Source: an uncultured Collinsella sp. (GTDB lineage: Bacteria; Actinomycetota; Coriobacteriia; Coriobacteriales; Coriobacteriaceae). Taken from it: 32,129 bases of DNA. Location: positions 1 to 32,129 of the forward strand of contig UQNU01000023.1 in NCBI GenBank assembly GCA_900542555.1. Direction: 5' to 3'. The position numbers and the translations under genes were made by a program. The stretch's first letter is position 1. Each line of letters opens with the position of its first letter. The notes under the pieces are model-generated. The model did no database searches, was not told where the DNA came from, and saw only the letters and a program-made list of their open reading frames with translations. Of this stretch, positions 8,409-16,075 are shown piece by piece.

Positions 8409-8499
8409 TGGCGGAGAGTCAGGGATTTGAACCCTGGAGACGCTTTTGACGCCTACACGATTTCCAATCGTGCTCCTTCGGCCACTCGGACAACTCTCC
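8409..8499 (-). tRNA. tRNA-Ser (anticodon GGA)
   Basis: A 91-base class II tRNA with encoded CCA. The acceptor GGAGAGT pairs with ACTCTCC, discriminator G. The anticodon loop TTGGAAA gives GGA, reading UCC/UCU serine codons. The long variable arm typical of serine tRNAs and a T-arm with GGTTCAAATCC are present. Confidence 0.95.
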
Positions 8500-8515
8500 G
8501 TTAAATGCGAAAGTC

Positions 8516-8543
8516 AGTATACACGAGGAATCGCAAAGTGCAA
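8516..8543 (-). promoter_or_regulatory. Promoter of the tRNA-Ser genes
   Basis: On the minus strand, TTGCAC (8543-8538), a 16-base spacer and TATACT (8521-8516), with the tRNA 5' end 17 bases beyond the -10 box. This is a strong sigma70-type match at the right distance for a stable-RNA gene. Confidence 0.8.
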
Positions 8544-8708
8544 ACAGAAAAGTTGGCATTTTTTAAAACGCTTGGCCGCGCTTGGCGTTGCAGCGGGGTT
8601 TGAGGTGCCAAAAAACGGCTTCCGACCAGCGTGGTTGATCAACTCAATTGTTCAAAAGGGGTATTCATAAGCGACTTGGCAATGAATATAAAAATCTTTG
8701 GGTGGTGT

Positions 8709-8880
8709 TGTGGACCACTGGTATGCATTTTGCGACCACAGCCTTGTGCCCGTTGACCTGTGGCTTGGCTCAGCTTGTCCCCACGGCACCGTATCTTGTC
8801 CACAGATCCGTCAAGCTTTTGGTCGGCATTTGGTTGGAATGCGCATGAAACGTCGTGCGAGTATGGGCATATGTGGAGGT
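8709..8880. promoter_or_regulatory. Cluster of DnaA-box-like sites upstream of rpsF-ssb
   Basis: One site, TTGTCCACA at 8796-8804, matches the DnaA box preferred in high-GC actinobacteria exactly. Two differ by one base: TGGTCCACA on the minus strand at 8709-8717 and TTGTCCCCA at 8775-8783. Weaker sites lie at 8732-8740 and 8872-8880 (minus). An AT-rich stretch (8641-8698) flanks the cluster. The 500-base gap 8500-9003 holds no gene. It could be a DnaA-binding regulatory region for the replication genes downstream or part of an origin-like region; binding is inferred only. Confidence 0.45.
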
Positions 8881-8903
8881 CATGAGGTTGTAGCTGCAAA
8901 TTC

Positions 8904-8932
8904 TTGCAGCCTAGGAGGTTGAAAGATATTAT
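8904..8932 (+). promoter_or_regulatory. Promoter of the rpsF-ssb-rpsR-rplI operon
   Basis: TTGCAG (8904-8909), 17-base spacer, TATTAT (8927-8932): an excellent sigma70-type match. The -35 box lies inside a 7-bp inverted repeat (GCTGCAA 8893-8899 / TTGCAGC 8904-8910) that could be an operator. The leader has a 7-bp hairpin (8950-8956 with 8970-8976) just before the rpsF ribosome site, where an S6:S18 autoregulatory leader would sit, but I do not see the expected CCG loop signature. Confidence 0.7.
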
Positions 8933-9003
8933 TACCAAGTCTTTTCCTGCTTCAGGCGCACCTTCACGACCTGAAGCCACATTTGCCCAGAGGAGGTGAC
9001 AAT

Positions 9004-9297
9004 ATGAAGGCTTATGAACTGCTGTTCTTTGTTGACCCGTCGCTCGACCCCGAGACTCGTCTCGCTGTTATGAAGCGTATCGATACCACGATCGCTGAGG
9101 GCGCTGGCAAGGTCGACTCCGTTGACGAGTGGGGCAAGCGCAAGCTCGCCTACGAGATCAACGACCTCACCGATGGTGACTACACCCTCATCAACTTCCA
9201 CGCAGATCCTACCCAGATCGCCGAGCTTGATCGCGTCCTGCGCATCACCGACGCTGTGGTCCGCCACATGATCGTCCGTCGCGACGACCAGGAGTAA
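9004..9297 (+). CDS. rpsF: 30S ribosomal protein S6
   Basis: A 97-residue protein with the S6 pattern from its first residues (MKAYELLFFVDPSLD) and the conserved core AYEINDLTDGDYTLINF. The ATG at 9004 has AGAGGAGGTG immediately upstream; an in-frame TTG at 8983 is not needed. S6 binds S18 on the platform of the small subunit. First gene of the operon, with ssb 48 bases downstream. Confidence 0.97.
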   Translation: MKAYELLFFVDPSLDPETRLAVMKRIDTTIAEGAGKVDSVDEWGKRKLAYEINDLTDGDYTLINFHADPTQIAELDRVLRITDAVVRHMIVRRDDQE

Positions 9298-9345
9298 GAC
9301 TGTCGTTTTGGACTGGGCTTGTGCCCCAAGAGGAAGTAGTGAGTT

Positions 9346-9798
9346 ATGAGCATCAATCGAGTGAACATCACCGGTAACCTCACCCGCGATCCCGAGCTGC
9401 GCGCCACCGCCGGCGGAACCCAGGTTCTGTCCTTTGGCGTCGCCGTGAACGATCGTCGCCGCAACGCGCAGACTGGCGAGTGGGAGGACTATCCCAACTT
9501 TGTCGACTGCACCATGTTCGGCACCCGCGCCGAGGCCGTGAGCCGTTTCCTGGCAAAGGGAAACAAGGTCGCGATCGAGGGCAAGCTGCGCTACAGCTCT
9601 TGGGAGCGCGACGGCCAGCGCCGGAGCAAGCTTGAGGTCATCGTCGATGAGATCGAGTTTATGAGCTCCCGTGGTGGCCAGGGTGGCTACGATCAGGGCG
9701 GTTACGCCCCCGCAGCTCCCGCGCCCGCAGCACGTCCTGCCGCACCGGTGGCCACGCCGCCCGCGGTCGACGTCTACGATGAGGACATCCCGTTCTAA
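9346..9798 (+). CDS. ssb: Single-stranded DNA-binding protein
   Basis: A 150-residue SSB. The N-terminal OB fold (about 1-107) opens MSINRVNITGNLTRDPELR and includes the conserved FVDCTMFGTRAE and GNKVAIEGKLRY. A flexible Gly/Pro/Ala linker follows, and the acidic tail DEDIPF is the docking peptide for replication and repair partners. It lies between rpsF and rpsR, the usual place, which ties its expression to ribosomal protein synthesis. Confidence 0.97.
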   Translation: MSINRVNITGNLTRDPELRATAGGTQVLSFGVAVNDRRRNAQTGEWEDYPNFVDCTMFGTRAEAVSRFLAKGNKVAIEGKLRYSSWERDGQRRSKLEVIVDEIEFMSSRGGQGGYDQGGYAPAAPAPAARPAAPVATPPAVDVYDEDIPF

Positions 9799-9869
9799 GG
9801 GTGTTCACCTATTTTTGAGTGAGAGGCGGCTTCGGTTCGCCGAAGTTGCCAAATGAAAGGTATTTTGAC

Positions 9870-10136
9870 ATGGCTAATGATTTTTCTGCACGTCAGCCGC
9901 GTCGTAAGTACTGCCAGTTCTGCAAGGAGAACACTGAGTTCATCGACTATAAGGACACTCAGCTTCTCCGTAAGTACATGACCGACCGTGGCAAGATCAA
10001 GCCCCGTCGCGTCACTGGCGCTTGCACGCAGCATCAGCATGACATCGCCAACGCCATCAAGCGCGCCCGCGAGATGGCTCTCCTGCCGTACACCGTCCCC
10101 GTGGTTTCCTCTCGTGGCAACCGCGACCGCGGCTAA
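9870..10136 (+). CDS. rpsR: 30S ribosomal protein S18
   Basis: An 88-residue protein. I chose the ATG at 9870 (MANDFSARQPRRKYCQFC), with GAAAGG 9 bases upstream; the longer frame from 9819 adds a non-conserved leader. YCQFC and the later GACTQHQH supply Cys and His of a zinc-binding (C+) type S18. It pairs with S6 in the 30S platform, and rplI follows after 15 bases. Confidence 0.96.
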   Translation: MANDFSARQPRRKYCQFCKENTEFIDYKDTQLLRKYMTDRGKIKPRRVTGACTQHQHDIANAIKRAREMALLPYTVPVVSSRGNRDRG

Positions 10137-10151
10137 GAAGGGAGACGCATC

Positions 10152-10691
10152 ATGAAGGTTATTCTTCTCGATGAGATCAAGGGCAAAGGCGGCGAGGGTG
10201 ACGTCGTAGAGGTCGCTCAGGGTTACGCTGAGAACTTCCTGTTCCCCAAGAAGCTCGCTGTTGCCGCCACCAAGGGCAACCTCAAGCAGCTTGACGAGCG
10301 TCGCAACAACATCGCCAAGCGCGAGGCCGTCCGTCTGGCTATCGCCAACGAGACCAAGGCTGCCTTCGAGGGCAAGACGGTCACCGTTGACGTCAAGGTC
10401 GGCGACGAGGGCATCCTCTTTGGCTCCGTTACCGCCGCTATGATCGCTGACGCCATCAAGGCTCAGCTCGGTATGGACATCGACCGTAAGCGCGTCGAGC
10501 TCGGTAAGCCCATCAAGGTTGCCGGTGCCCACACCGTTGCCATCTCGCTGTACCGCGAGATCAAGGCCGAGGTTGTCGTTCTCGTCGGCGTTACCGCCGA
10601 GGAGCTCGCTGCCGAGGCTGAGGTCGAGGAGGCCGCTGAGGTCGCCGAGGCCGAGACCGCCGAGGTCGAGACTGAGGCTGCTGCCGAGTAG
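10152..10691 (+). CDS. rplI: 50S ribosomal protein L9 with acidic C-terminal extension
   Basis: A 179-residue L9. The N-terminal rRNA-binding domain (MKVILLDEIKGKGGEGDVVEVAQGYAENFLFP) is joined by a long helix to the C-terminal domain (GEEGILFGSVT-like segment, residues about 78-150). The last 30 residues are an Ala/Glu/Val tail (EELAAEAEVEEAAEVAEAET) beyond the usual length of about 150. AAGAAGGGAG precedes the ATG. Last gene before a strong terminator. Confidence 0.95.
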   Translation: MKVILLDEIKGKGGEGDVVEVAQGYAENFLFPKKLAVAATKGNLKQLDERRNNIAKREAVRLAIANETKAAFEGKTVTVDVKVGDEGILFGSVTAAMIADAIKAQLGMDIDRKRVELGKPIKVAGAHTVAISLYREIKAEVVVLVGVTAEELAAEAEVEEAAEVAEAETAEVETEAAAE

Positions 10692-10723
10692 CATTTGCTG
10701 CAACGCAACAATCTTGTTCTAAG

Positions 10724-10763
10724 AAGGGCGCTCTGGGAAACCAGGGTGCCCTTTTGTTTTTTT
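10724..10763 (+). terminator. Terminator of the rpsF-rplI operon
   Basis: A 13-bp stem (10724-10736 with 10741-10753, including G.T pairs) with a GAAA tetraloop, followed by TTTTGTTTTTTT. A textbook intrinsic terminator; dnaB downstream therefore needs its own promoter. Confidence 0.92.
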
Positions 10764-10874
10764 GCGCTGAGTGAGTGTCATGGCGAACGTTGCGCCGAAG
10801 TCCTATATACAGGACCGTTCATCCGTTTGGTTCGGTGATGATTGGCGGCGCGCGGCGCGTTTTGGGACCATGGC

Positions 10875-10883
10875 TGATACTAT
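10875..10883 (+). promoter_or_regulatory. Candidate extended -10 promoter of dnaB
   Basis: TG-A-TACTAT fits an extended -10 element 33 bases before the chosen dnaB start. No good -35 box is visible. A small hairpin GTCCT/AGGAC (10800-10815) lies further upstream. Confidence 0.4.
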
Positions 10884-10916
10884 GGATGCTCGCAAGCGAT
10901 ATGAATGAGGATGCTC

Positions 10917-12308
10917 ATGGCATATGACGATAGGGAGACCGGGCTGACGGTTGAGGACCGCGGCTCAAAGTTGGGTCTTCCCCAAAACCAAGATGCAGAG
11001 GCCAATGTACTGGCCGCTATGCTGCTATCGCCCGAGGTGGTCGAGGAGGCCCAGGTCGAGCTGCAGCCCGATGACTTCTACCGGCCCATTCATAAGACCA
11101 TCTATACCGCGATGGTCGATATGTACAACAGCCGCATTCCCATCGACTCCATCTCGCTGATCGATTACCTGCGAAGCATCAACAAGCTCGATGCCGTGGG
11201 CGGCGAGGCGTACATTTTGGAGCTGATGGGTCAGACCCTGTCGCTCGTCAACTGGCAGCACCATGCCGCCATCGTTCGCCGCGATTCGATGCTGCGCGAG
11301 CTGATCGGCGCCACCAACGAGATCAACGCGCTGGCATATAACGCCCCCACCGACACCAAAGAGGTTGTCGAGCTGGCCGAGAGCAAGCTGCTCAAGGTCA
11401 CGGCACGCGAGGTCAAGTCGAGCTACAAGACGCTGACCGAGTTTATGGTCGAGGCCTATAACGAGGCCGAGGAAGTGTGCCAGGCCGGTGGCCAGGCTGC
11501 GGGCGTGCCCACGGGCTTCCCGTCGCTCGACCGCATGCTCATGGGTTTTCGCGAAGGCCAGCTCATCATCATCGGTGCCCGTCCTGCCGTGGGTAAGACG
11601 TCGTTCGCTCTGAATCTGGCGCTCAACGCTGCCGCTGCTGGTTATACCGTCGGCTTCTTCTCGCTGGAGATGTCGGGCAAGGAAATTGCCCAGCGTCTGA
11701 TTTGCGCCTATGCCATGATCTCGATCAGTGATTTCCGCATGGGCCGCATTAGCCCCGAGCAGTGGGCCAATATCAACGAGGGCACGCAGACCTTATCCAA
11801 GCTGGATATTCTGATTGACGATACGCCCGGCACCACAGTGACCGAGATTCGCGCCAAGAGCCGCCGTATGCTCCATAACAAGGAGAAGGCCATCATCATC
11901 CTGGACTACCTGCAGCTGGTGAGTCCTCCGCCGGGACGCCGCTCCGAGAGCCGTACCGTCGAGGTTTCGGAGATGTCGCGTGGTCTGAAGATCATGGCCA
12001 AGGAGCTCAAGATTCCGCTCATCGCGCTGTCGCAGCTGTCACGTCAGGTCGAATCCCGTACCGGCAAGCGCCCGCAGCTTTCCGACCTTCGTGAATCGGG
12101 CTCCATCGAGCAGGACGCCGATATCGTTATGTTCTTGGACCGCTCCGCCGACGAGGCCGAAGCCTCGCGCGACGATCGACCCGACGAGGGCGTTACGCGT
12201 ATCGTCGTGGCCAAGAACCGTTCGGGCCCGATCGGCGACGTCGATCTGATGTTCCTGCCGGCATCCACCAAGTTTTATGAGCTTGATGGGGCACATGCCG
12301 AGGAGTAG
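10917..12308 (+). CDS. dnaB: Replicative DNA helicase DnaB
   Basis: A 463-residue RecA-fold hexameric helicase that unwinds DNA at the fork. The N-terminal DnaB domain (about 22-125) has QDAEANVLAAMLL. The C-terminal ATPase has Walker A GARPAVGKTS (near residue 221), Walker B IIILDYLQLV, and the conserved LSQLSRQVESR and LSDLRESGSIEQDADIV. I prefer ATG 10917 because AGGA sits at good spacing; ATG 10905 and 10911 are in frame but lack a ribosome site. No intein interrupts the Walker region, a common insertion site in this family. It lies beside ssb and the DnaA-box cluster. Confidence 0.96.
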   Translation: MAYDDRETGLTVEDRGSKLGLPQNQDAEANVLAAMLLSPEVVEEAQVELQPDDFYRPIHKTIYTAMVDMYNSRIPIDSISLIDYLRSINKLDAVGGEAYILELMGQTLSLVNWQHHAAIVRRDSMLRELIGATNEINALAYNAPTDTKEVVELAESKLLKVTAREVKSSYKTLTEFMVEAYNEAEEVCQAGGQAAGVPTGFPSLDRMLMGFREGQLIIIGARPAVGKTSFALNLALNAAAAGYTVGFFSLEMSGKEIAQRLICAYAMISISDFRMGRISPEQWANINEGTQTLSKLDILIDDTPGTTVTEIRAKSRRMLHNKEKAIIILDYLQLVSPPPGRRSESRTVEVSEMSRGLKIMAKELKIPLIALSQLSRQVESRTGKRPQLSDLRESGSIEQDADIVMFLDRSADEAEASRDDRPDEGVTRIVVAKNRSGPIGDVDLMFLPASTKFYELDGAHAEE

Positions 12309-12335
12309 GACAGGCGCCCGTTGCACGGGTATACT
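12307..12335 (+). promoter_or_regulatory. Candidate promoter of purA
   Basis: TATACT (12330-12335) with a weak -35 AGGACA (12307-12312) at 17 bases, overlapping the end of dnaB. The leader to purA would be about 60 bases. Confidence 0.4.
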
Positions 12336-12401
12336 GGGAATGTTTTGTGCTTCTGCGTGCCGGCGTGGCGCGTAGACAGTCCATGAATGTAAGGAGTAAA
12401 C

Positions 12402-13688
<1,287 letters not shown>

Positions 13689-13710
13689 TCGGGACTATTT
13701 GGTTATTGCG

Positions 13711-13755
13711 ATATACCCCTTTGCAGCCCGGACGGGCGGCCGAGGGGTATATTTG
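13711..13755 (+). terminator. Terminator after purA
   Basis: A perfect 10-bp outer stem (ATATACCCCT 13711-13720 with AGGGGTATAT 13743-13752) encloses GCCC-GGAC-GGGC, followed by a short T-rich end. It lies between purA and purD, and purD begins only 54 bases later. Confidence 0.65.
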
Positions 13756-13806
13756 CTTGCAAAGGGCTCGCGCGGAGCGGGCCGTTCATCCATAGAGGAG
13801 GCACCC

Positions 13807-15111
13807 TTGAAGGCGGACACTCAAACCATCGACATCCTGTTGTTGGGCAGCGGCGGCCGCGAGCATGCTTTGGCAGCTAAGCTCGCAGCATCACCGCGCG
13901 CCGGCAAGCTCTACATCGCGCCGGGTAACGGCGGCACTGCGAGCTGCGGCGAGAACGTTGTTCTCGACGACTGCGATCCTGCGGCCGTGGCGGCGTTTGC
14001 GCAGAGCCACGGATGCGGACTCGTGGTGATTGGCCCCGAGGCTCCGCTCGTGGCGGGCGTGGCCGACGCCGTGCGCGCGGCGGGTATTCCCTGCTTTGGC
14101 CCGGGTGCCGAGGGCGCCCAGATGGAGGGCTCCAAGCTGTTCTCCAAGCAGCTCATGGAGCGCGCCGGTATCCCGACGGCAGCCTACGGCTCGTTTACCG
14201 ACGAGGCTTCGGCTCTTGCCTATGTGCGTGAGCAGGGCGCTCCGCTGGTCGTCAAGGCTGACGGCCTGGCCGCAGGCAAGGGCGTTATCGTGGCGACTGA
14301 GCTCGAGCAGGCCGAAGAGGCCGTGCGCGAGTGTTTTGGCGGCACCTTTGGCGATGCCGGCAATACCGTGGTCATCGAGGAGATGCTGACCGGCCCCGAG
14401 TGCTCGCTGCTGGCCTTTACCGACGGCAAGACCGTGCGCCCCATGGCCACTTCGCAGGACCACAAGCGTGCGCTCGAGGGCGACAAGGGTCCCAACACCG
14501 GTGGCATGGGCGTTTACAGCCCGGTACCCATCGTGACCGACGAGGAGCACGCCACCATGGTGAAAGTCATGGAGCAGACCGTGGCCGAGCTCGCTGCCGA
14601 GGGCATCGACTACCGCGGCTGCCTGTATGGCGGCTTTATGCTCACCCCCGCCGGCCCCAAGGTGCTGGAGTTCAACGCCCGCTTTGGCGACCCCGAGACG
14701 CAGGTCGTGCTGCCGCGCCTCAAGAACGACCTGGTCGAGGTTATGCTCGCCTGCGCCAACTGCGAGCTTGATCAGATTGAGCTCGACTGGCGTGACGAGT
14801 GGGCCGTGGCTGTTGTTCTGACGAGCGCGGGCTATCCCGGCAGCTACGAGAAGGGCAAAGTCATCACCGGCATCGCCGACGCCGAGGCCATGGAGAACGT
14901 GACCGTGTACCATGCCGGCACCGCCGTGGTGGACGGCCGGCTCGTGACCAACGGCGGCCGTGTGCTTGCCGTGACCGCGCTGGGCGATACGTTCGAGAAC
15001 GCTCGCAACCTTGCCTACGAGGCCTGCGAGAAGATTGATTTTGAGGGCAAGACCCTGCGTCACGACATCGGCCTGCGCGCGCTGCGCGGCCGCGACGCCT
15101 GGGATGCCTAA
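13807..15111 (+). CDS. purD: Phosphoribosylamine-glycine ligase (GAR synthetase)
   Basis: A 434-residue ATP-grasp enzyme that joins phosphoribosylamine and glycine, step 2 of purine synthesis. The start is TTG at 13807, chosen because AGAGGAGG sits 5 bases upstream and the protein then begins MKADTQTIDILLLGSGGREHALA, the expected N terminus; the open frame from 13639 would overlap purA. Family signatures are present: IGPEAPLVAGVAD, VVKADGLAAGKGV, DHKRALEGDKGPNTGGMG and LEFNARFGDPETQ. The NUDIX gene follows after 21 bases and may be co-transcribed. Confidence 0.96.
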   Translation: MKADTQTIDILLLGSGGREHALAAKLAASPRAGKLYIAPGNGGTASCGENVVLDDCDPAAVAAFAQSHGCGLVVIGPEAPLVAGVADAVRAAGIPCFGPGAEGAQMEGSKLFSKQLMERAGIPTAAYGSFTDEASALAYVREQGAPLVVKADGLAAGKGVIVATELEQAEEAVRECFGGTFGDAGNTVVIEEMLTGPECSLLAFTDGKTVRPMATSQDHKRALEGDKGPNTGGMGVYSPVPIVTDEEHATMVKVMEQTVAELAAEGIDYRGCLYGGFMLTPAGPKVLEFNARFGDPETQVVLPRLKNDLVEVMLACANCELDQIELDWRDEWAVAVVLTSAGYPGSYEKGKVITGIADAEAMENVTVYHAGTAVVDGRLVTNGGRVLAVTALGDTFENARNLAYEACEKIDFEGKTLRHDIGLRALRGRDAWDA

Positions 15112-15132
15112 AATCCGAGAGGAATGAGACGG

Positions 15133-15828
15133 ATGGACGAGAAGAACGAAGAGCTCGTGGACGCGCAGATCGTCGAAGAGGACAGCCGCATGTATGGGCA
15201 CGCCGAGGGCGAGCCTGGTGGCGAGGTCGCTGACGAGCCGGCACTGGTGCTGGGCGACGACGACCCGCACGATGCCGAGCTGCACGAGAAGATTCTTTCG
15301 GAGGAGTGCGCCTGGAAGGGCAAGATTCTCGACGTCCACCGTCTTGAGGTTGAGCTGCCCAACGGTCACCGCAGCGCCCGCGATATCGTTCGCCATCCGG
15401 GTGCGGCGGCCGTTGTGGCACTGACCGAGAGCGGCAAGATCGTACTGGTGCGTCAGTACCGCACCGCCATCGACCGCGTGACGGTCGAGATTCCCGCCGG
15501 CAAGCTCGATCCAGGCGAGGACCCGCTCGATTGCGCCAAACGCGAACTGCACGAGGAGACGGGCTTTAGGGCCGGTCGTATTCGCTTTTTGACGTCGATT
15601 GTCACGTCCTGCGGTTTTTGCGATGAGATCATCCACATCTACTTGGCTACCAAGCTCGAGTTTGATGCGCCCAACCCCGATGATGACGAGTTTGTCAACG
15701 TGGACCTGGTGCCGCTGCACGAGCTGATCGATGCCGTGCTCGACGGCAAGATCGAAGACGCCAAGACCGTCGTAGGCGCGCTTGCCTGCGACAGCATCGC
15801 ACACCGCCTTGGGGGCACGGAGCTCTAG
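15133..15828 (+). CDS. NUDIX hydrolase, ADP-ribose pyrophosphatase type
   Basis: A 231-residue hydrolase. The Nudix box is complete, starting at GKLDPGEDPLDCAKRELHEE and continuing TGF (pattern GX5EX7REUXEEXGU). VRQYRTAIDRVTVEIPAGKL just before it is typical of ADP-ribose pyrophosphatases, which split ADP-ribose into AMP and ribose 5-phosphate. The first 50 or so residues are unusually acidic (DAQIVEEDS, LGDDDPHDAELHEK) and not part of the fold. Start ATG 15133 has AGAGGA 9 bases upstream; ATG 15124 would leave no spacing. It sits directly behind purD, so a link to nucleotide salvage is reasonable but inferred. Confidence 0.85.
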   Translation: MDEKNEELVDAQIVEEDSRMYGHAEGEPGGEVADEPALVLGDDDPHDAELHEKILSEECAWKGKILDVHRLEVELPNGHRSARDIVRHPGAAAVVALTESGKIVLVRQYRTAIDRVTVEIPAGKLDPGEDPLDCAKRELHEETGFRAGRIRFLTSIVTSCGFCDEIIHIYLATKLEFDAPNPDDDEFVNVDLVPLHELIDAVLDGKIEDAKTVVGALACDSIAHRLGGTEL

Positions 15829-15856
15829 GTTACGCGGTTTTGCCAAACCGCGTAAC
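15829..15856. repeat. Perfect hairpin right after the NUDIX stop codon
   Basis: Twelve-bp perfect stem GTTACGCGGTTT / AAACCGCGTAAC around TGCC, starting at the base after the stop codon. No T-run follows, so it is an mRNA 3'-end structure or a weak terminator rather than a standard one. Confidence 0.6.
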
Positions 15857-15870
15857 GAGTCGACGCTGCA

Positions 15871-15966
15871 AACGCCCCTAAGCGGCAATCTGCCTTTCAA
15901 TCGTCGCTCGCGTACCGAAGTACGCGTCGCTCCTCTTTCAAGGCACCTTGCTCGCTTGGGGACGTT
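15871..15966 (-). repeat. GAGCGA-type large hairpin, copy 1
   Basis: An imperfect long hairpin. The outer arms 15871-15884 and 15953-15966 (one mismatch, one G.T) continue through GCAA/TTGC and TGCCTT/AAGGCA to a terminal stem GCGTAC-CGAA-GTACGC. On the minus strand the terminal stem is flanked on both sides by GAGCGA (plus-strand TCGCTC at 15904-15909 and 15927-15932). Same design as the two elements between carB and purE. It fills most of the 247-base gap before the ABC transporter gene. Confidence 0.6.
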
Positions 15967-16075
15967 TTCGCTGACGTTGCTAGAACATCGGCGTTATGTT
16001 TGTTGGGACGCTTTGTTTTCAGCCCGACCGGCTCAACCGGATTTATCACGCTATTTATTTCTCTTCGAGGACTGC

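Noticed and set aside
8150..8504. Short frames over the tRNA-Ser genes (with GGIRT-like or RIPPPPP stretches)
   Set aside because: These are translations of tRNA sequence, a common false call; the tRNAs fold fully.
13891..15900. 669-codon minus-strand frame across purD and the NUDIX gene
   Set aside because: Antisense shadow; it spans two unrelated genes and the intergenic hairpin with no protein signature.
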